A DNA stretch of 64,000 bases, taken from contig JADLFE010000009.1 in NCBI GenBank assembly GCA_020845755.1, forward strand, positions 186,001 to 250,000. Direction: 5' to 3'. Shown in pieces: positions 9,032 through 18,033 of this stretch. Position 1 is the first letter of the stretch; each line of letters begins with the position of its first letter. Both the position numbers and the translations under genes were made by a program. The notes beneath the pieces were generated by a model. The model was not told the DNA's origin, ran no database searches, and worked only from the letters and a program-made list of their open reading frames with translations. This DNA is from Phycisphaerales bacterium. Its GTDB lineage: Bacteria; Planctomycetota; Phycisphaerae; Phycisphaerales; UBA1924.

Positions 9032-10015
9032 TTATGGGCTCTGAACTTTCAGAAGGGAATCGACAGCCTTGTCGACGTCGCCAACAAATGAAGACATAAC
9101 GGCCGCGAGGTGATCTGGCATTCGGTCATGAAACTCGTACTGAAACCGCCGAATCCACACGACTCGGTATGCAAGTTGGCCGTTCCCCTTGGAATCCGCG
9201 GTGATGATGGTGCGCCATTCGCGGAGTTCGGGCTGCCCGCCTTGGGTCCTCGCCAGCAGCATGCAGTCGCTGCGACGGTGCATTCGCTCGGGATCATCCG
9301 GTTCGGTATCGCGCACAATCGTCTCCTCGTTCCCAAAGTCCAACCAGTAGCCCGCACAATCCGGGTTTGGAGGGATCAATGGAAGAGAGGCGTTACGGAC
9401 GGAGAAGCCCGAATACAGACCGGATTCCGTTTTCCGCCTTCCTGACAGGCACATGCTGCGAATCGCGACCAATGATTCCAGCCCCGTTGAAAATGCACAC
9501 CCTTGTGCATCAAAATGGGGCCACTCGGGCCCGGCCGATGTCGAGTCTACTTCCACTCGGAACACGTCAAAGCTTTGATTCGGCTCGGACCATCGCCGCT
9601 CCCAGACCATGCTACGCTCTGCCGACCAGTAAACCTGGTAGATCGGAAACGTGGTATCTGGCTGCTCGTCTTTGTATGGATAGATAACTGCCCAGAGCCG
9701 GTCCGCCATCATCCAACTATGAAGCTGAAGGCGCTGACGCGACACCCTTGCGGGCGACCCACTCTGATCTATCTTGTTCAGGTCAGACCATGTGTCGTCG
9801 AGGTCTGTGACAATCTTGAGGCATGCGACCTTGTCCAGCCTCGCCCGCCACGCCAGGATTTCCTTCTCCGCTGCAAGAGGAAGATGCGCCAAACCAGGAT
9901 CGCGCGGTGATTCAACCGCCGCGCTAGGCTGGGCGGGCGGTTCGACGATTGTCCGACTCGGCGCTTCCTGCGGCCAGAGCAGCCCGATGCATGATGCGAA
10001 AAGAACAAGGAACAC
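9032..10015 (-). CDS. secreted protein of unknown function
   Basis: A 327-residue protein with a GTG start at 10015 preceded by GAAGGGG. The N-terminus MFLVLFASCIGLLW is a short signal sequence, possibly a lipoprotein signal around Cys9. No family was recognised. The chain has many Trp and Arg residues and no repeats. A consensus-like promoter lies just upstream (10055-10084). It is transcribed together with the Cys-rich gene downstream. Confidence 0.55.
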   Translation of the reverse strand: MFLVLFASCIGLLWPQEAPSRTIVEPPAQPSAAVESPRDPGLAHLPLAAEKEILAWRARLDKVACLKIVTDLDDTWSDLNKIDQSGSPARVSRQRLQLHSWMMADRLWAVIYPYKDEQPDTTFPIYQVYWSAERSMVWERRWSEPNQSFDVFRVEVDSTSAGPEWPHFDAQGCAFSTGLESLVAIRSMCLSGRRKTESGLYSGFSVRNASLPLIPPNPDCAGYWLDFGNEETIVRDTEPDDPERMHRRSDCMLLARTQGGQPELREWRTIITADSKGNGQLAYRVVWIRRFQYEFHDRMPDHLAAVMSSFVGDVDKAVDSLLKVQSP

Positions 10016-10054
10016 GCTTCACCCCTTCAAGAGCTTCCGGCGATTCTCGGCCCC

Positions 10055-10084
10055 ACTGTAACGCAAAAAAAAAGTGCTTGTCAA
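10055..10084 (-). promoter_or_regulatory. sigma70-type promoter for the gene starting at 10015
   Basis: On the minus strand TTGACA (10079-10084) is followed after 18 bases by TACAGT (10055-10060). The spacer includes a run of nine T. The predicted start point is about 33 bases before the GTG start codon. The same pair with the same spacing occurs at 12681-12710. Confidence 0.65.
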
Positions 10085-10284
10085 GTCACTTCAGCAGAAG
10101 GCTCTCCAGAATCACCAATAATGTATCAAAATGATCTGGAACTCCCACCCAATTGGGGTGTGCGACCTCGCATAATCCGCAGACTATCCGTGAGCCGGCG
10201 CAATTGCTGGCCATTTCACAGGATTTGCGTCCGACGGGATCCGCACTCTCGAGTGACATCGATCGCAGCGATGGACGACTCAAC

Positions 10285-12492
10285 TTACTTCTTGGCGTGC
10301 TCGAGGATCAGCGGAACCACGCGGTTGTCCTTCATTCCAAGAGCGCCGAGCAGCGCGGCCGCCGCGTTCGCCTCCGGGTCCGGTCCCTTGGCGACCAGTT
10401 CCACGATCTGATCGACGTGGCGAGCCTGGAGCATCGAGCCGAAACGACGGGCCGACGCCGTCACCTTGTGCATGAGTTCCACGCGCTCCGCGCCCGACGA
10501 GGCCATGGCGGCGTCCATCAGCGCGATCTGCGACCGATCCTGGCCGATACGCGCCAGAATCTCCGCGATATCCAGGCGCATCGCGCCCTTCCGCTCGCCC
10601 AAGGCCGCGATGAGCGCCGTGGTCGATTCAGAAACGCTCAGCACCGAGTTACCGGACACGGCCAGGTCACGCAGGGCCGACAGCGAGCGCTTCGCATAAG
10701 AAGTAGCTTCGTCGGTCGAGAGGGCGCCGCCTGAGGCATCGTCGATCAACTGCTGGATCGCCTTGGCGACCGTAGCCTCGGCCAGCGCGCTCTGACGCAC
10801 CGACACCGTCTGATCGGTCTCATAACGACGACGCAGCGACTGGTACACATCCGCGCGGGTCAGAACCATGATCGGCGAAGCGGAGACGCGCGACGTGCCG
10901 CGAACCTGATCAATCAGCGCCGGCACCGCGTCGCCCGCGACGTTCGCGGAGACCACAAGGTCAACACTCGGCGCATCGGCGAGCGCGGGGGCCAGTTCAT
11001 CGAGCGTCTTGCCGAATGGCAGGACAGAGAACTTCATCCGCTCCAGCATGCCGCGGACGGCCTGATAGGTTTCGTTATCCGGTGCGACCACGGCCGCGAC
11101 CATATTGGCACTCTCGTGGATCGCGCCCGCCAAGATTGGAACGACGCGCTCCGAGCCGTCGAACGCCGTGTTGGGCTGGGCCGCGGCAAGGGCCAGGGCG
11201 GCATCAAACTGCACGCGCCGATTCGGGTAGGTCAGGGCTGAGAGCAACGGACGCTGCCCGGCCGTGTCCGACCAGAGCGAACTACCGCCCGCAGTCTGCT
11301 CGATCGCCGCGATCGCCCGACGAGCCAACGGCGTGTCGTTGGTCGCCAACGCACGTCCGAGAACTCGCTGATCAACGCCCGCGCCAGAGGCCACGGCGTA
11401 GTACATCGCGTCACGGCGTCCCTTCGGGTATGTCGGATTCTCGTAACCCGCGGGCGAGTCGATCTCGCGTGAAAAATTGGACGCGACCCAGAGTGCCAGG
11501 GCATCGGGGTTATCGGGCCGAAGTTCCAACGAGCGGGCCGCCAGACGCATCGACATCGCCTCGTGGTACACCGGGGTACGAATCGCGCTCATGAGCAGGC
11601 CCGTGCCCGGATCGAACGACCACAGGAGTTGGAAATCCTCACCGGCGAAACTGGTAAGTTCCTTGCGCTCCTGGTAATAACTCTCCGCCAGCGACTGGTA
11701 CAGTCCGGCCACATCCGCCCCAGCGGGTGCTCCGCCGAGGCGCTCGATCGCGCGCTGGGCGGCATCCTTGACCGGCTGAACCGATGTAGAGGCTGCCAGG
11801 TCAGCCAGGAACGGGATCGACGTAGCATAAGGCACGTCAGCAACAAGATTTACGACCAATTCCTGCTGCTCGGAGCTGAGTTTGGGCAGGGCCGTCACCA
11901 GCGGAACCACCGCGTGGGAGCCCAACGACACAATAACCTGTCGAACCTGGCTGGCAACAGCCGGGTTGTTGCGATCGAGATACGCCGCCAGAAGTTGGGG
12001 CATGGCGTATTCGCCCGCCATCTTCAGGCGTTCGCTCCCCAGCAGTCGTCCACGGATCGTGCCCGAGAGGAGCGCAATATTGGCCTTGATCTGCTCCGGA
12101 TCGCGGGCCCGCTCGAGTTTGCCCAGTTCATAGGTCTTGAAGAGCCAGCCGGCCAATTCCTCAAGTTCCACCTTCCGCATGGCACGGGGCACGGTCTGTT
12201 CGAAGCGTTCCTTCTGGTCAGAACCCTCAACGACCTGCACCAACTCGACCGGCTTGAGATTCAAGTCCTTGAGTTGACGGAGATAACCCGCGGCGACCTC
12301 GTAATTGTCGATCCGCGTGTAGTAGATGAAATCCTTCAGGAGATCGGCCGGAGTGGCCTTCTCGGCGGGTTGGGCCTCGGCGGCATCCTTGGCGGCGTCC
12401 TGCGCCATCGCCATGCCGGAGGGCAGGCCGGCCAGCGAGAGGAGAACGAGGGGCAGGGCGGAAAGAACCGGGCGGCGGGCAAACTTCGACAC
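10285..12492 (-). CDS. secreted HEAT-repeat protein with a degenerate receiver-like domain
   Basis: A 735-residue protein. The GTG at 12492 has AGGAG six bases upstream and opens a signal peptide ending near AMA/QD. Residues 150-260 and 375-450 show HEAT-like helical repeats. Residues about 464-575 resemble a CheY fold: VVAPDNETYQAVRGMLE stands where VDDD...LLRRLLE is usual, followed by VDLVVSA and PIMVLTRAD. The phosphoacceptor Asp position appears to be Ala516, so it would not be phosphorylated. More HEAT-like helices follow to the end. A signal peptide on a receiver-containing chain implies a non-signalling, scaffold-like role outside the cytoplasm; that is inference. Confidence 0.7.
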   Translation of the reverse strand: MSKFARRPVLSALPLVLLSLAGLPSGMAMAQDAAKDAAEAQPAEKATPADLLKDFIYYTRIDNYEVAAGYLRQLKDLNLKPVELVQVVEGSDQKERFEQTVPRAMRKVELEELAGWLFKTYELGKLERARDPEQIKANIALLSGTIRGRLLGSERLKMAGEYAMPQLLAAYLDRNNPAVASQVRQVIVSLGSHAVVPLVTALPKLSSEQQELVVNLVADVPYATSIPFLADLAASTSVQPVKDAAQRAIERLGGAPAGADVAGLYQSLAESYYQERKELTSFAGEDFQLLWSFDPGTGLLMSAIRTPVYHEAMSMRLAARSLELRPDNPDALALWVASNFSREIDSPAGYENPTYPKGRRDAMYYAVASGAGVDQRVLGRALATNDTPLARRAIAAIEQTAGGSSLWSDTAGQRPLLSALTYPNRRVQFDAALALAAAQPNTAFDGSERVVPILAGAIHESANMVAAVVAPDNETYQAVRGMLERMKFSVLPFGKTLDELAPALADAPSVDLVVSANVAGDAVPALIDQVRGTSRVSASPIMVLTRADVYQSLRRRYETDQTVSVRQSALAEATVAKAIQQLIDDASGGALSTDEATSYAKRSLSALRDLAVSGNSVLSVSESTTALIAALGERKGAMRLDIAEILARIGQDRSQIALMDAAMASSGAERVELMHKVTASARRFGSMLQARHVDQIVELVAKGPDPEANAAAALLGALGMKDNRVVPLILEHAKK

Positions 12493-12680
12493 GATTGGCT
12501 CCTGCTCGGCGAGGCCGGAACGACGGGAATCTTCGGGAACGCCACGCAGAGCGGGTGGTTGGCCCGTGATCTCGTGGACGGGGGGAAAGGCCGCGTTTGG
12601 GTCGTTCCGCCCGATAGGTTTGCCCCGATACGACAGCAAGCCCGGCGCTGATGCGTCGGGGGTGTGAATCGAGGGAGGTC

Positions 12681-12710
12681 ACTGTAACGGGGCGTGCTTG
12701 GGCATGTCAA
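12681..12710 (-). promoter_or_regulatory. sigma70-type promoter for the HEAT-repeat gene
   Basis: On the minus strand TTGACA (12705-12710) is followed after 18 bases by TACAGT (12681-12686). This leaves an untranslated leader of about 180 bases before the GTG at 12492. The 366-base region 12493-12858 between the divergent genes shows nothing else recognisable; the promoter of the plus-strand regulator was not found. Confidence 0.55.
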
Positions 12711-12858
12711 TCCGGGGGGCGAATCAGGGTCCCAGAACGGGAACTTTCCGCCGGGATCGATTCTGCGGTCAAGAACGACTGAATTGACGCCGATCTACCG
12801 GAGTCTCCGGGGGCCGAGTGCTCGGCACGCCCACCCCTGCGTGATTCGAGGTGAGACG

Positions 12859-13440
12859 ATGCCCATCGAAAAAGAAGTCCTGACGACCGGTGAAGTGGCG
12901 AAGATCTGTAACGTGGCGCCGCGCACGGTCTCCAAATGGTTCGACTCCGGCACCCTGAAGGGGTACCGGATCCCGGGCTCGCGTGACCGACGCATCCCGA
13001 CCGCCGAACTCATCAAGTTCATGAAGGCGCACAACATCCCGCTGGAGGGGATTTCGAGCGGCCGCACGCGGGTGCTCATCGTGGACGACGAACGCGAGAT
13101 CGTCGAGACCATGGAGAAGATCCTCACCGAACAGACGAATTACGAGGTGCGCACGGCGCTCTCGGGGTTCCAGGCCGGCATGGAGTGCGAGCGCTTCAAG
13201 CCCCATTGCATCCTCCTCGACCTCCACATCGGCGGCGAGGGGGACGGCAAGGCCTTCATGGACATGGTCCGCAAGAACGAGCACCTGCAGTTCACCAAGA
13301 TCGTCGCCATGAGCGGAAAACTCACCGACGGGCAGGCCCACGGCCTGCGCGGGCAGGGCTACGACGGATTCCTCAAGAAGCCGTTCCAACTCCGCCAGGT
13401 GATCGAGTCAATCGAGGCGGCGACCAACCTGGTTCACTGA
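12859..13440 (+). CDS. HTH-receiver response regulator
   Basis: A 193-residue protein. The ATG at 12859 follows GAGGTGAG. Residues 8-55 are an excisionase/MerR-type helix-turn-helix (LTTGEVAKICNVAPRTVSKW, then a basic wing RIPGSRDRRIP). Residues 70-190 are a receiver domain with acidic pocket Asp76/Asp77, phosphoacceptor Asp121 (CILLDLHIGG), Ser152 and Lys174 (FLKKPF), so phosphorylation should be possible. The DNA-binding part precedes the receiver, the reverse of OmpR or NarL regulators. It is divergent to the HEAT-repeat gene. No histidine kinase is encoded nearby. Confidence 0.85.
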   Translation: MPIEKEVLTTGEVAKICNVAPRTVSKWFDSGTLKGYRIPGSRDRRIPTAELIKFMKAHNIPLEGISSGRTRVLIVDDEREIVETMEKILTEQTNYEVRTALSGFQAGMECERFKPHCILLDLHIGGEGDGKAFMDMVRKNEHLQFTKIVAMSGKLTDGQAHGLRGQGYDGFLKKPFQLRQVIESIEAATNLVH

Positions 13441-13444
13441 TCCA

Positions 13445-13479
13445 CGCTTGCGGACGGCGTCCGCCGCCACCCGCAAGCG
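13445..13479 (+). terminator. hairpin after the HTH-receiver gene
   Basis: CGCTTGCGG (13445-13453) pairs perfectly with CCGCAAGCG (13471-13479) across a GC-rich 17-base loop, starting 5 bases after the stop codon. There is no long T-run, so it may be a weak terminator or an mRNA-stabilising hairpin. Confidence 0.5.
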
Positions 13480-13651
13480 CCGTTTACCCAACTCGGGAAT
13501 CACGCGCGCCGATCGCCGGGAGGGTGGTCGGCGCGTTTGTTTGGGGAAGGCATCAGGATTCAGGCATCGGGCATCAGAGAAGAAGCAAAGGGAACGAGGT
13601 TCGCCTCGCGGAGTGGCGCGCGCGCGACGAATCGATCCTCCAGCCCGTTGT

Positions 13652-14446
13652 TCACTTGGGCAGCGTGGCCGGATCGAATTCAAACGCGTCGTCGGGGATC
13701 GGCTGGTCAAAGACGGGGCGCAGCACGGTTTCGGTTACGACGGCCTCGGGCGAGCCGGCACTCATCACGTTCTTGATCTTTCGGATGGCGTGATCGGTGT
13801 CAACCCAGAGCGTTGTGGTGAGGTTCTGTTGTGCAGGGAACTCCAGCGTCGCACATTCGACGCCCTCCACCAATTCAACGCCCTTGTCGACCGGCTCGCC
13901 CACGCCACCGCTGAATGGACTCTTCATCCCGAAGAACAGCGGCAGAATGGCCGCGCTGTTACCTTTGCTCACGCCCTGCGGCACACCGATCGCGTATTTC
14001 ACATCTCCCGTGTCAGACTTCGCCGGGTCCAGCGTCCACCACAGAAGAAACTCGCGCTGGTCACTCGATCGGACGACATAGAGCCAGCCGGCCCCGAATT
14101 CGTCCTCGTCCGATTGACGGAATGCCCAGAGCGAGCGCCCGTCCCGCTCGAACGCCATGGTGAATGTTGCATGATTCGCGAACTCGAAGGGAGAGGTGAA
14201 TCTCTGCACCAGTTCGCCCCGATCGCGGTAACTCGTGGCGTCGAGGTACCGCTTCCGCACCGCCGCGATGCGGTCGGCCGCGGGCATCGGTGTGATCGCG
14301 CCGGGTGTGTTGGTCGCAGGGAGGGGAATCGAAACGCCGGGGAGCGGCGGCACCGGTGGTCTGACCAGTCCCTTGATAAGGCGCGGCAACAGCAACGGGA
14401 TCGCGATCATCAGCGCAAAGGACACGACCACCAGAACGCGTCTCAT
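13652..14446 (-). CDS. LolA/DUF2092-like periplasmic protein
   Basis: A 264-residue protein with GGAGG upstream of its ATG. Residues 1-25 are a membrane anchor or uncleaved signal. Residues 55-264 follow the LolA-like half-barrel pattern: an opening RYLDATSYRDRGELVQRF, and late TTLWVDTDHAIRKIKNVMSA and PDDAFEFDPATL, typical of proteins that bind a lipid or prosthetic group in the periplasm. Function is not established. Its neighbour downstream on the minus-strand map is an unrelated regulator on the other strand. Confidence 0.65.
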   Translation of the reverse strand: MRRVLVVVSFALMIAIPLLLPRLIKGLVRPPVPPLPGVSIPLPATNTPGAITPMPAADRIAAVRKRYLDATSYRDRGELVQRFTSPFEFANHATFTMAFERDGRSLWAFRQSDEDEFGAGWLYVVRSSDQREFLLWWTLDPAKSDTGDVKYAIGVPQGVSKGNSAAILPLFFGMKSPFSGGVGEPVDKGVELVEGVECATLEFPAQQNLTTTLWVDTDHAIRKIKNVMSAGSPEAVVTETVLRPVFDQPIPDDAFEFDPATLPK

Positions 14447-14510
14447 GTCACGCCTCCGTCGATGCAGGCCCGAGTTGTCCGCACCGCTGGTCGTCAGCGG
14501 CTCATTACGA

Positions 14511-15581
14511 TCAAGCCTTGGCCATGTACGCCGCGAGGATGTCGCGGGCCGCGGCCAGGTCCTTCTTGTCGATCATCTCGGTCACGGTGTGGATGTAGCG
14601 AGTGCCGACGGTGATGCCGAGGGCGCGAGCGCCGGCCGCCGCCTGCTGGGCCGCCGCGCCGTCCTGGCCGCCCGCGGCCAGAATCGTCCGCTGGTAGGCG
14701 ATCTTCTTCTTCTTGGCGAGTTCCTCGAACTCGGCGGTCAGCGCGTAATCGCTGATGAACGACGAGTCCTTGATGTGCAGGCCGAAGCCGCGCCCCTGCA
14801 CGGTCACCGCTTCCTCCTCGGGCACGCCGGGTGTATCGCACGAGAGCGTGACGTCGATACCGAGGCCGACATCGGGCGCGACGGCATGAGACGCGGTCTT
14901 GGCGCCGCGCAGCCCCACTTCTTCCTGGGTAGTAAACGCGACGACGACCTCGCACGAGTTGCCTTCACCCGACTTGTCGAGTTGGCGGACCGATTCGATG
15001 CCCAGCCAGCAGGCGACACGGTTGTCGAGCGCCTTGCTCACGATCTTGTTGCCGACCTCGATGAGCGGCTCGTCCATGACGACGTAGTCGCCGACCTTGA
15101 TCTTCTTCTTGACCTGATCGCCGGGCAGGCCGATGTCGACGAAGAACTCCTTGACCTCCGGGACCTTTTCGCGGTCCTTCGGCGACGAGATGTGGACGGG
15201 GCGGCCGCCGGGGTTCATCACGCCCTTGTAGTCGCCCGTGTCGGCGCACACGAGCACACGGCGCGAGAAGAGGTTGCGGGTGTCAAAGCCGCCCGCGGGG
15301 TTCATCCACAGGAAGCCCTTGCTGTCGATAGCGGTGACATAGAAGCCGATCTCGTCCATGTGGCAGAGGAGCATGACGCGGGTCGGGCTCGCGTCGGACT
15401 TCTTCTTGCCGGGCTTCTTTCCCTTGCGCGGGTGGCGAGTGCAGATGAGCGAGCCCATCGCGTCGGTGCGCACCTCGTCGAACAGGCCGTTGATCTCGGA
15501 TTCGATGAGCGTGCGGACGCGTTCTTCGCGGCCGGGGACGCCGGGGGTTTCGCAGAGACGCTTGAGAAGATCAATGTTCAC
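14511..15581 (-). CDS. M42-family metallo-aminopeptidase
   Basis: A 356-residue enzyme of the glutamyl aminopeptidase/deblocking aminopeptidase family, the usual length. The GTG at 15581 is preceded by AAAGG at 7 bases; two in-frame GTG codons further up lack a spaced ribosome site. The two-metal ligands are visible in order: LLCHMDEIGF (His), ALDNRVACW (bridging Asp), TTQEEVGLRGA (catalytic Glu and ligand Glu), GIDVTLSCD (Asp) and RYIHTVTEMID (His). It should trim N-terminal residues from peptides in a dodecameric cytosolic shell. It is divergent to the YgfZ-like gene, 93 bases apart. Confidence 0.9.
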   Translation of the reverse strand: MNIDLLKRLCETPGVPGREERVRTLIESEINGLFDEVRTDAMGSLICTRHPRKGKKPGKKKSDASPTRVMLLCHMDEIGFYVTAIDSKGFLWMNPAGGFDTRNLFSRRVLVCADTGDYKGVMNPGGRPVHISSPKDREKVPEVKEFFVDIGLPGDQVKKKIKVGDYVVMDEPLIEVGNKIVSKALDNRVACWLGIESVRQLDKSGEGNSCEVVVAFTTQEEVGLRGAKTASHAVAPDVGLGIDVTLSCDTPGVPEEEAVTVQGRGFGLHIKDSSFISDYALTAEFEELAKKKKIAYQRTILAAGGQDGAAAQQAAAGARALGITVGTRYIHTVTEMIDKKDLAAARDILAAYMAKA

Positions 15582-15674
15582 GAGAGAGCCTTTCACAATA
15601 CCGCACACTCGCGCGGGTGAATGAGCATACCCTCGCGCCGGGCCCGGAGTTGCCGATTCCTACGGGAGAACGCG

Positions 15675-16874
15675 ATGGGACGAGAGACACCGCTGCGACC
15701 GCTACACGAACAGGCCGGGGCGATGCTGGCGGTGTATGGTCCGACCGAGGGCGTGGGAGGCGTGCCGGTCGACGTGCCGCAGATCTTCGGCGAACTTGAG
15801 ATCGAATACGCCGCGATCCGCAAGCACGCCGGTCTGCTCGATCAGGCGACGCGTGCGACGATCGAGTTGACCGGCGGAGATCGCCTGGACTTCCTGAATC
15901 GGATGTTGACGCAGGAATTGAAGGGTGTTCAACCCGGCTCGGTGCGGCGTGCCTTCTGGCTCAACCGCAAGGGACGCATCGACGCGGACATGCACGTCGT
16001 TCACCTGGCGAATCGAACGCTGATCGATGTCGACATCCTCGCGCTGGAGCGCACGACAACGAGCCTCGCGTCGTTCATCATCACCGAGGACGCGAGCCTG
16101 CGCGAGATGTCGGGCCAGATGTATCGCCTGGCGATCCACGGGCCGACAACGCCGGATCTTCTGTCTGGCCTCGGCGCATCACTCCCGCCCGATGGCGGCG
16201 CGACGGAAGCGACGATCGCGGATGTCCCCGTCACAATGTGGCGCTTCGACGCGACGGGCGAGATCGGCATCGAAATCCTGTGCGCGATGAGCGACGCGGC
16301 GGGGCTGTATTCGACGTTGATCGATCGCGCCGGCGAGCAGGAATCGGGCGCGGCCGCGTTGCGGGCGGGCGATCCGTCGTCACTCAATCGGCGCGTGCGT
16401 CTGGCTCGCGTGGGCTGGCACGCGTTTAACATCGCGCGGATCGAGGCCGGCACCCCGCTCTACAACATCGACTTCGGGCCCGAATCGCTCCCGGCGGAAT
16501 CGGGCGTGCTCGGCGACCGCGTGAGTTTTACGAAGGGCTGCTATCTGGGGCAGGAGATTGTGGCGCGGATGCACAGCCGCGGACATCCCAAGCAGTGCCT
16601 CGTGGCCCTGCGCCTTGATCGAGTGCTCAACAGCGCGACGGGGGAGCCATCGCTCCCGAACAGCGGCGCGGCGGTGCTGGATTCGGGCGGCGTGCCCATC
16701 GGCGCGGTGACGAGTTCGACCGTGGCGCCGATGCTGGGGGCAGCACCGGTGTGCTTCGCACAGGTGAAGTGGGAACAGAGCAAGCCGGGCACGGAACTTT
16801 CGGTACAGACCGACTCGGGCGTGGTGAAGGGCGCGGTGCAGGAGTCGCTGGCGTTCTGGAAGCGTGGCAAGTAA
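15675..16874 (+). CDS. ygfZ: YgfZ/GcvT-like folate-binding protein
   Basis: A 399-residue protein starting at an ATG with GGGAGA upstream. The fold is that of the glycine-cleavage T-protein, and residues about 290-297 are KGCYLGQE, the diagnostic motif of YgfZ/IbaG57-type proteins that act with folate in Fe-S cluster assembly or repair. The N-terminal half contains LTGGDRLDFLNRMLTQ, also typical. No other glycine-cleavage genes are present, supporting the YgfZ reading over GcvT. QueG and other Fe-S enzymes in the window could be clients, but that is speculation. Confidence 0.85.
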   Translation: MGRETPLRPLHEQAGAMLAVYGPTEGVGGVPVDVPQIFGELEIEYAAIRKHAGLLDQATRATIELTGGDRLDFLNRMLTQELKGVQPGSVRRAFWLNRKGRIDADMHVVHLANRTLIDVDILALERTTTSLASFIITEDASLREMSGQMYRLAIHGPTTPDLLSGLGASLPPDGGATEATIADVPVTMWRFDATGEIGIEILCAMSDAAGLYSTLIDRAGEQESGAAALRAGDPSSLNRRVRLARVGWHAFNIARIEAGTPLYNIDFGPESLPAESGVLGDRVSFTKGCYLGQEIVARMHSRGHPKQCLVALRLDRVLNSATGEPSLPNSGAAVLDSGGVPIGAVTSSTVAPMLGAAPVCFAQVKWEQSKPGTELSVQTDSGVVKGAVQESLAFWKRGK

Positions 16875-16893
16875 CCGAAAGTTCACAAGCAAG

Positions 16894-18024
16894 TCACGCC
16901 AATCGCCGGCGGTACGTCACCTCAATGTCGTCGCCCACGCGCGCAACGCGATGCAGGCCAAACCTCGGCACGCTTGCCAGCCTGCCCACGATGTGCCCCT
17001 CGATCGAAGACCGCGCCATCTCGTCGCCGAAAAGCAGCGGCGCGATGTACACCACCGCTTCGTCGATCAGATCATCACGCATCAACGAACCAAGCAAGCG
17101 CGGCCCGGCCTCGACCAGAACGCTCGCCACACCGAAATCCGCGTGGAGCCGCTCGAGCATGTGCGTCAGGTCGATCCCGCCGCGTTCGTCGGCCCGGACG
17201 CCGATGATCTCAACACCCTTGTCGCGCAGCATCGAGCGGCGCGGTGTGGTGATACCGCTGCTGGAGAGGTCCTGATCGCACGCGACGATGGTCGGGATTT
17301 CCGACGCCGTCTCGACCAGCGCACATTCCGGCGGGATATCAAGATCGCTGTCAACAACCACACGGCGCGCCAGGCGCCGAACACGCCGCACGTCTCGCGC
17401 ATTGAGCATCGGGTCGTCGGCCAGGATCGTTCCCATGCCCGTCAGCATCGCGTCGACGCGGGCGCGCAGGCGATGCACACGCATCCGCGAACGCGGGTTG
17501 CTGATCCACTTCGATTCGCCGGTGCGCGTCGCGATGCGTCCGTCGATCGTCTGGGCCCATTTGGCGATCACCCACGGCCTGCCCGTCGCCAATCTCCGCA
17601 GGAACGGCTGCGCCAGCGAGCACGCCAGCGGGCTCTGGCACGAGTACTCAACCGCCACGCCGTGGGACGCAAGTCGAGCGGCGCCGCCCGATTTCCCGGG
17701 GTTTGGGTCCGCCACGGCGTAGACCACGTGCGTGATGCCGCTCTCCAGCAGCGCATCGACGCACGCGGGCTGTTTGCCCTGGGCGTTGCACGGTTCGAGC
17801 GTGACATACGCCGTCGCACCGCGGGGGTCGTTGCCCAGGCGCTTGCACGACGCCAGGGCCTCGCGCTCGGCGTGCAGCCCGCCGAACCTGCGATGATGCC
17901 CGATGCCAAGCACCTGCTCGCCGCGAGCGAGAACACAACCGACCAGCGGGTTGGGCTCGACATCGCCCGCGGCACGGAGCGCGTGGCGGGCGGCAAGGTC
18001 GAGCATGCGCTTGGCGAGACTCAT
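16894..18024 (-). CDS. ribD: RibD, bifunctional riboflavin biosynthesis deaminase/reductase
   Basis: A 376-residue protein of normal RibD length. The N-terminal deaminase domain (1-150) has the zinc motifs HAEREAL and PCNAQGKQPAC. The C-terminal domain (155-376) has the RibD_C reductase pattern from GRPWVIAKWAQTIDGRIATR through VLVEAGPRLLGSLM. It deaminates diaminohydroxyphosphoribosylaminopyrimidine and then reduces the ribosyl group. It lies 9 bases downstream of the RNase H-like gene and is convergent with the YgfZ-like gene. No FMN riboswitch or other rib genes are nearby. Confidence 0.93.
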   Translation of the reverse strand: MSLAKRMLDLAARHALRAAGDVEPNPLVGCVLARGEQVLGIGHHRRFGGLHAEREALASCKRLGNDPRGATAYVTLEPCNAQGKQPACVDALLESGITHVVYAVADPNPGKSGGAARLASHGVAVEYSCQSPLACSLAQPFLRRLATGRPWVIAKWAQTIDGRIATRTGESKWISNPRSRMRVHRLRARVDAMLTGMGTILADDPMLNARDVRRVRRLARRVVVDSDLDIPPECALVETASEIPTIVACDQDLSSSGITTPRRSMLRDKGVEIIGVRADERGGIDLTHMLERLHADFGVASVLVEAGPRLLGSLMRDDLIDEAVVYIAPLLFGDEMARSSIEGHIVGRLASVPRFGLHRVARVGDDIEVTYRRRLA

Positions 18025-18033
18025 CAGGAAACC

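Noticed and set aside
12694-12858. An upstream extension of the HTH-receiver gene.
   Set aside because: It holds no conserved residues and crosses the divergent promoter region; the ATG at 12859 has a good ribosome site.
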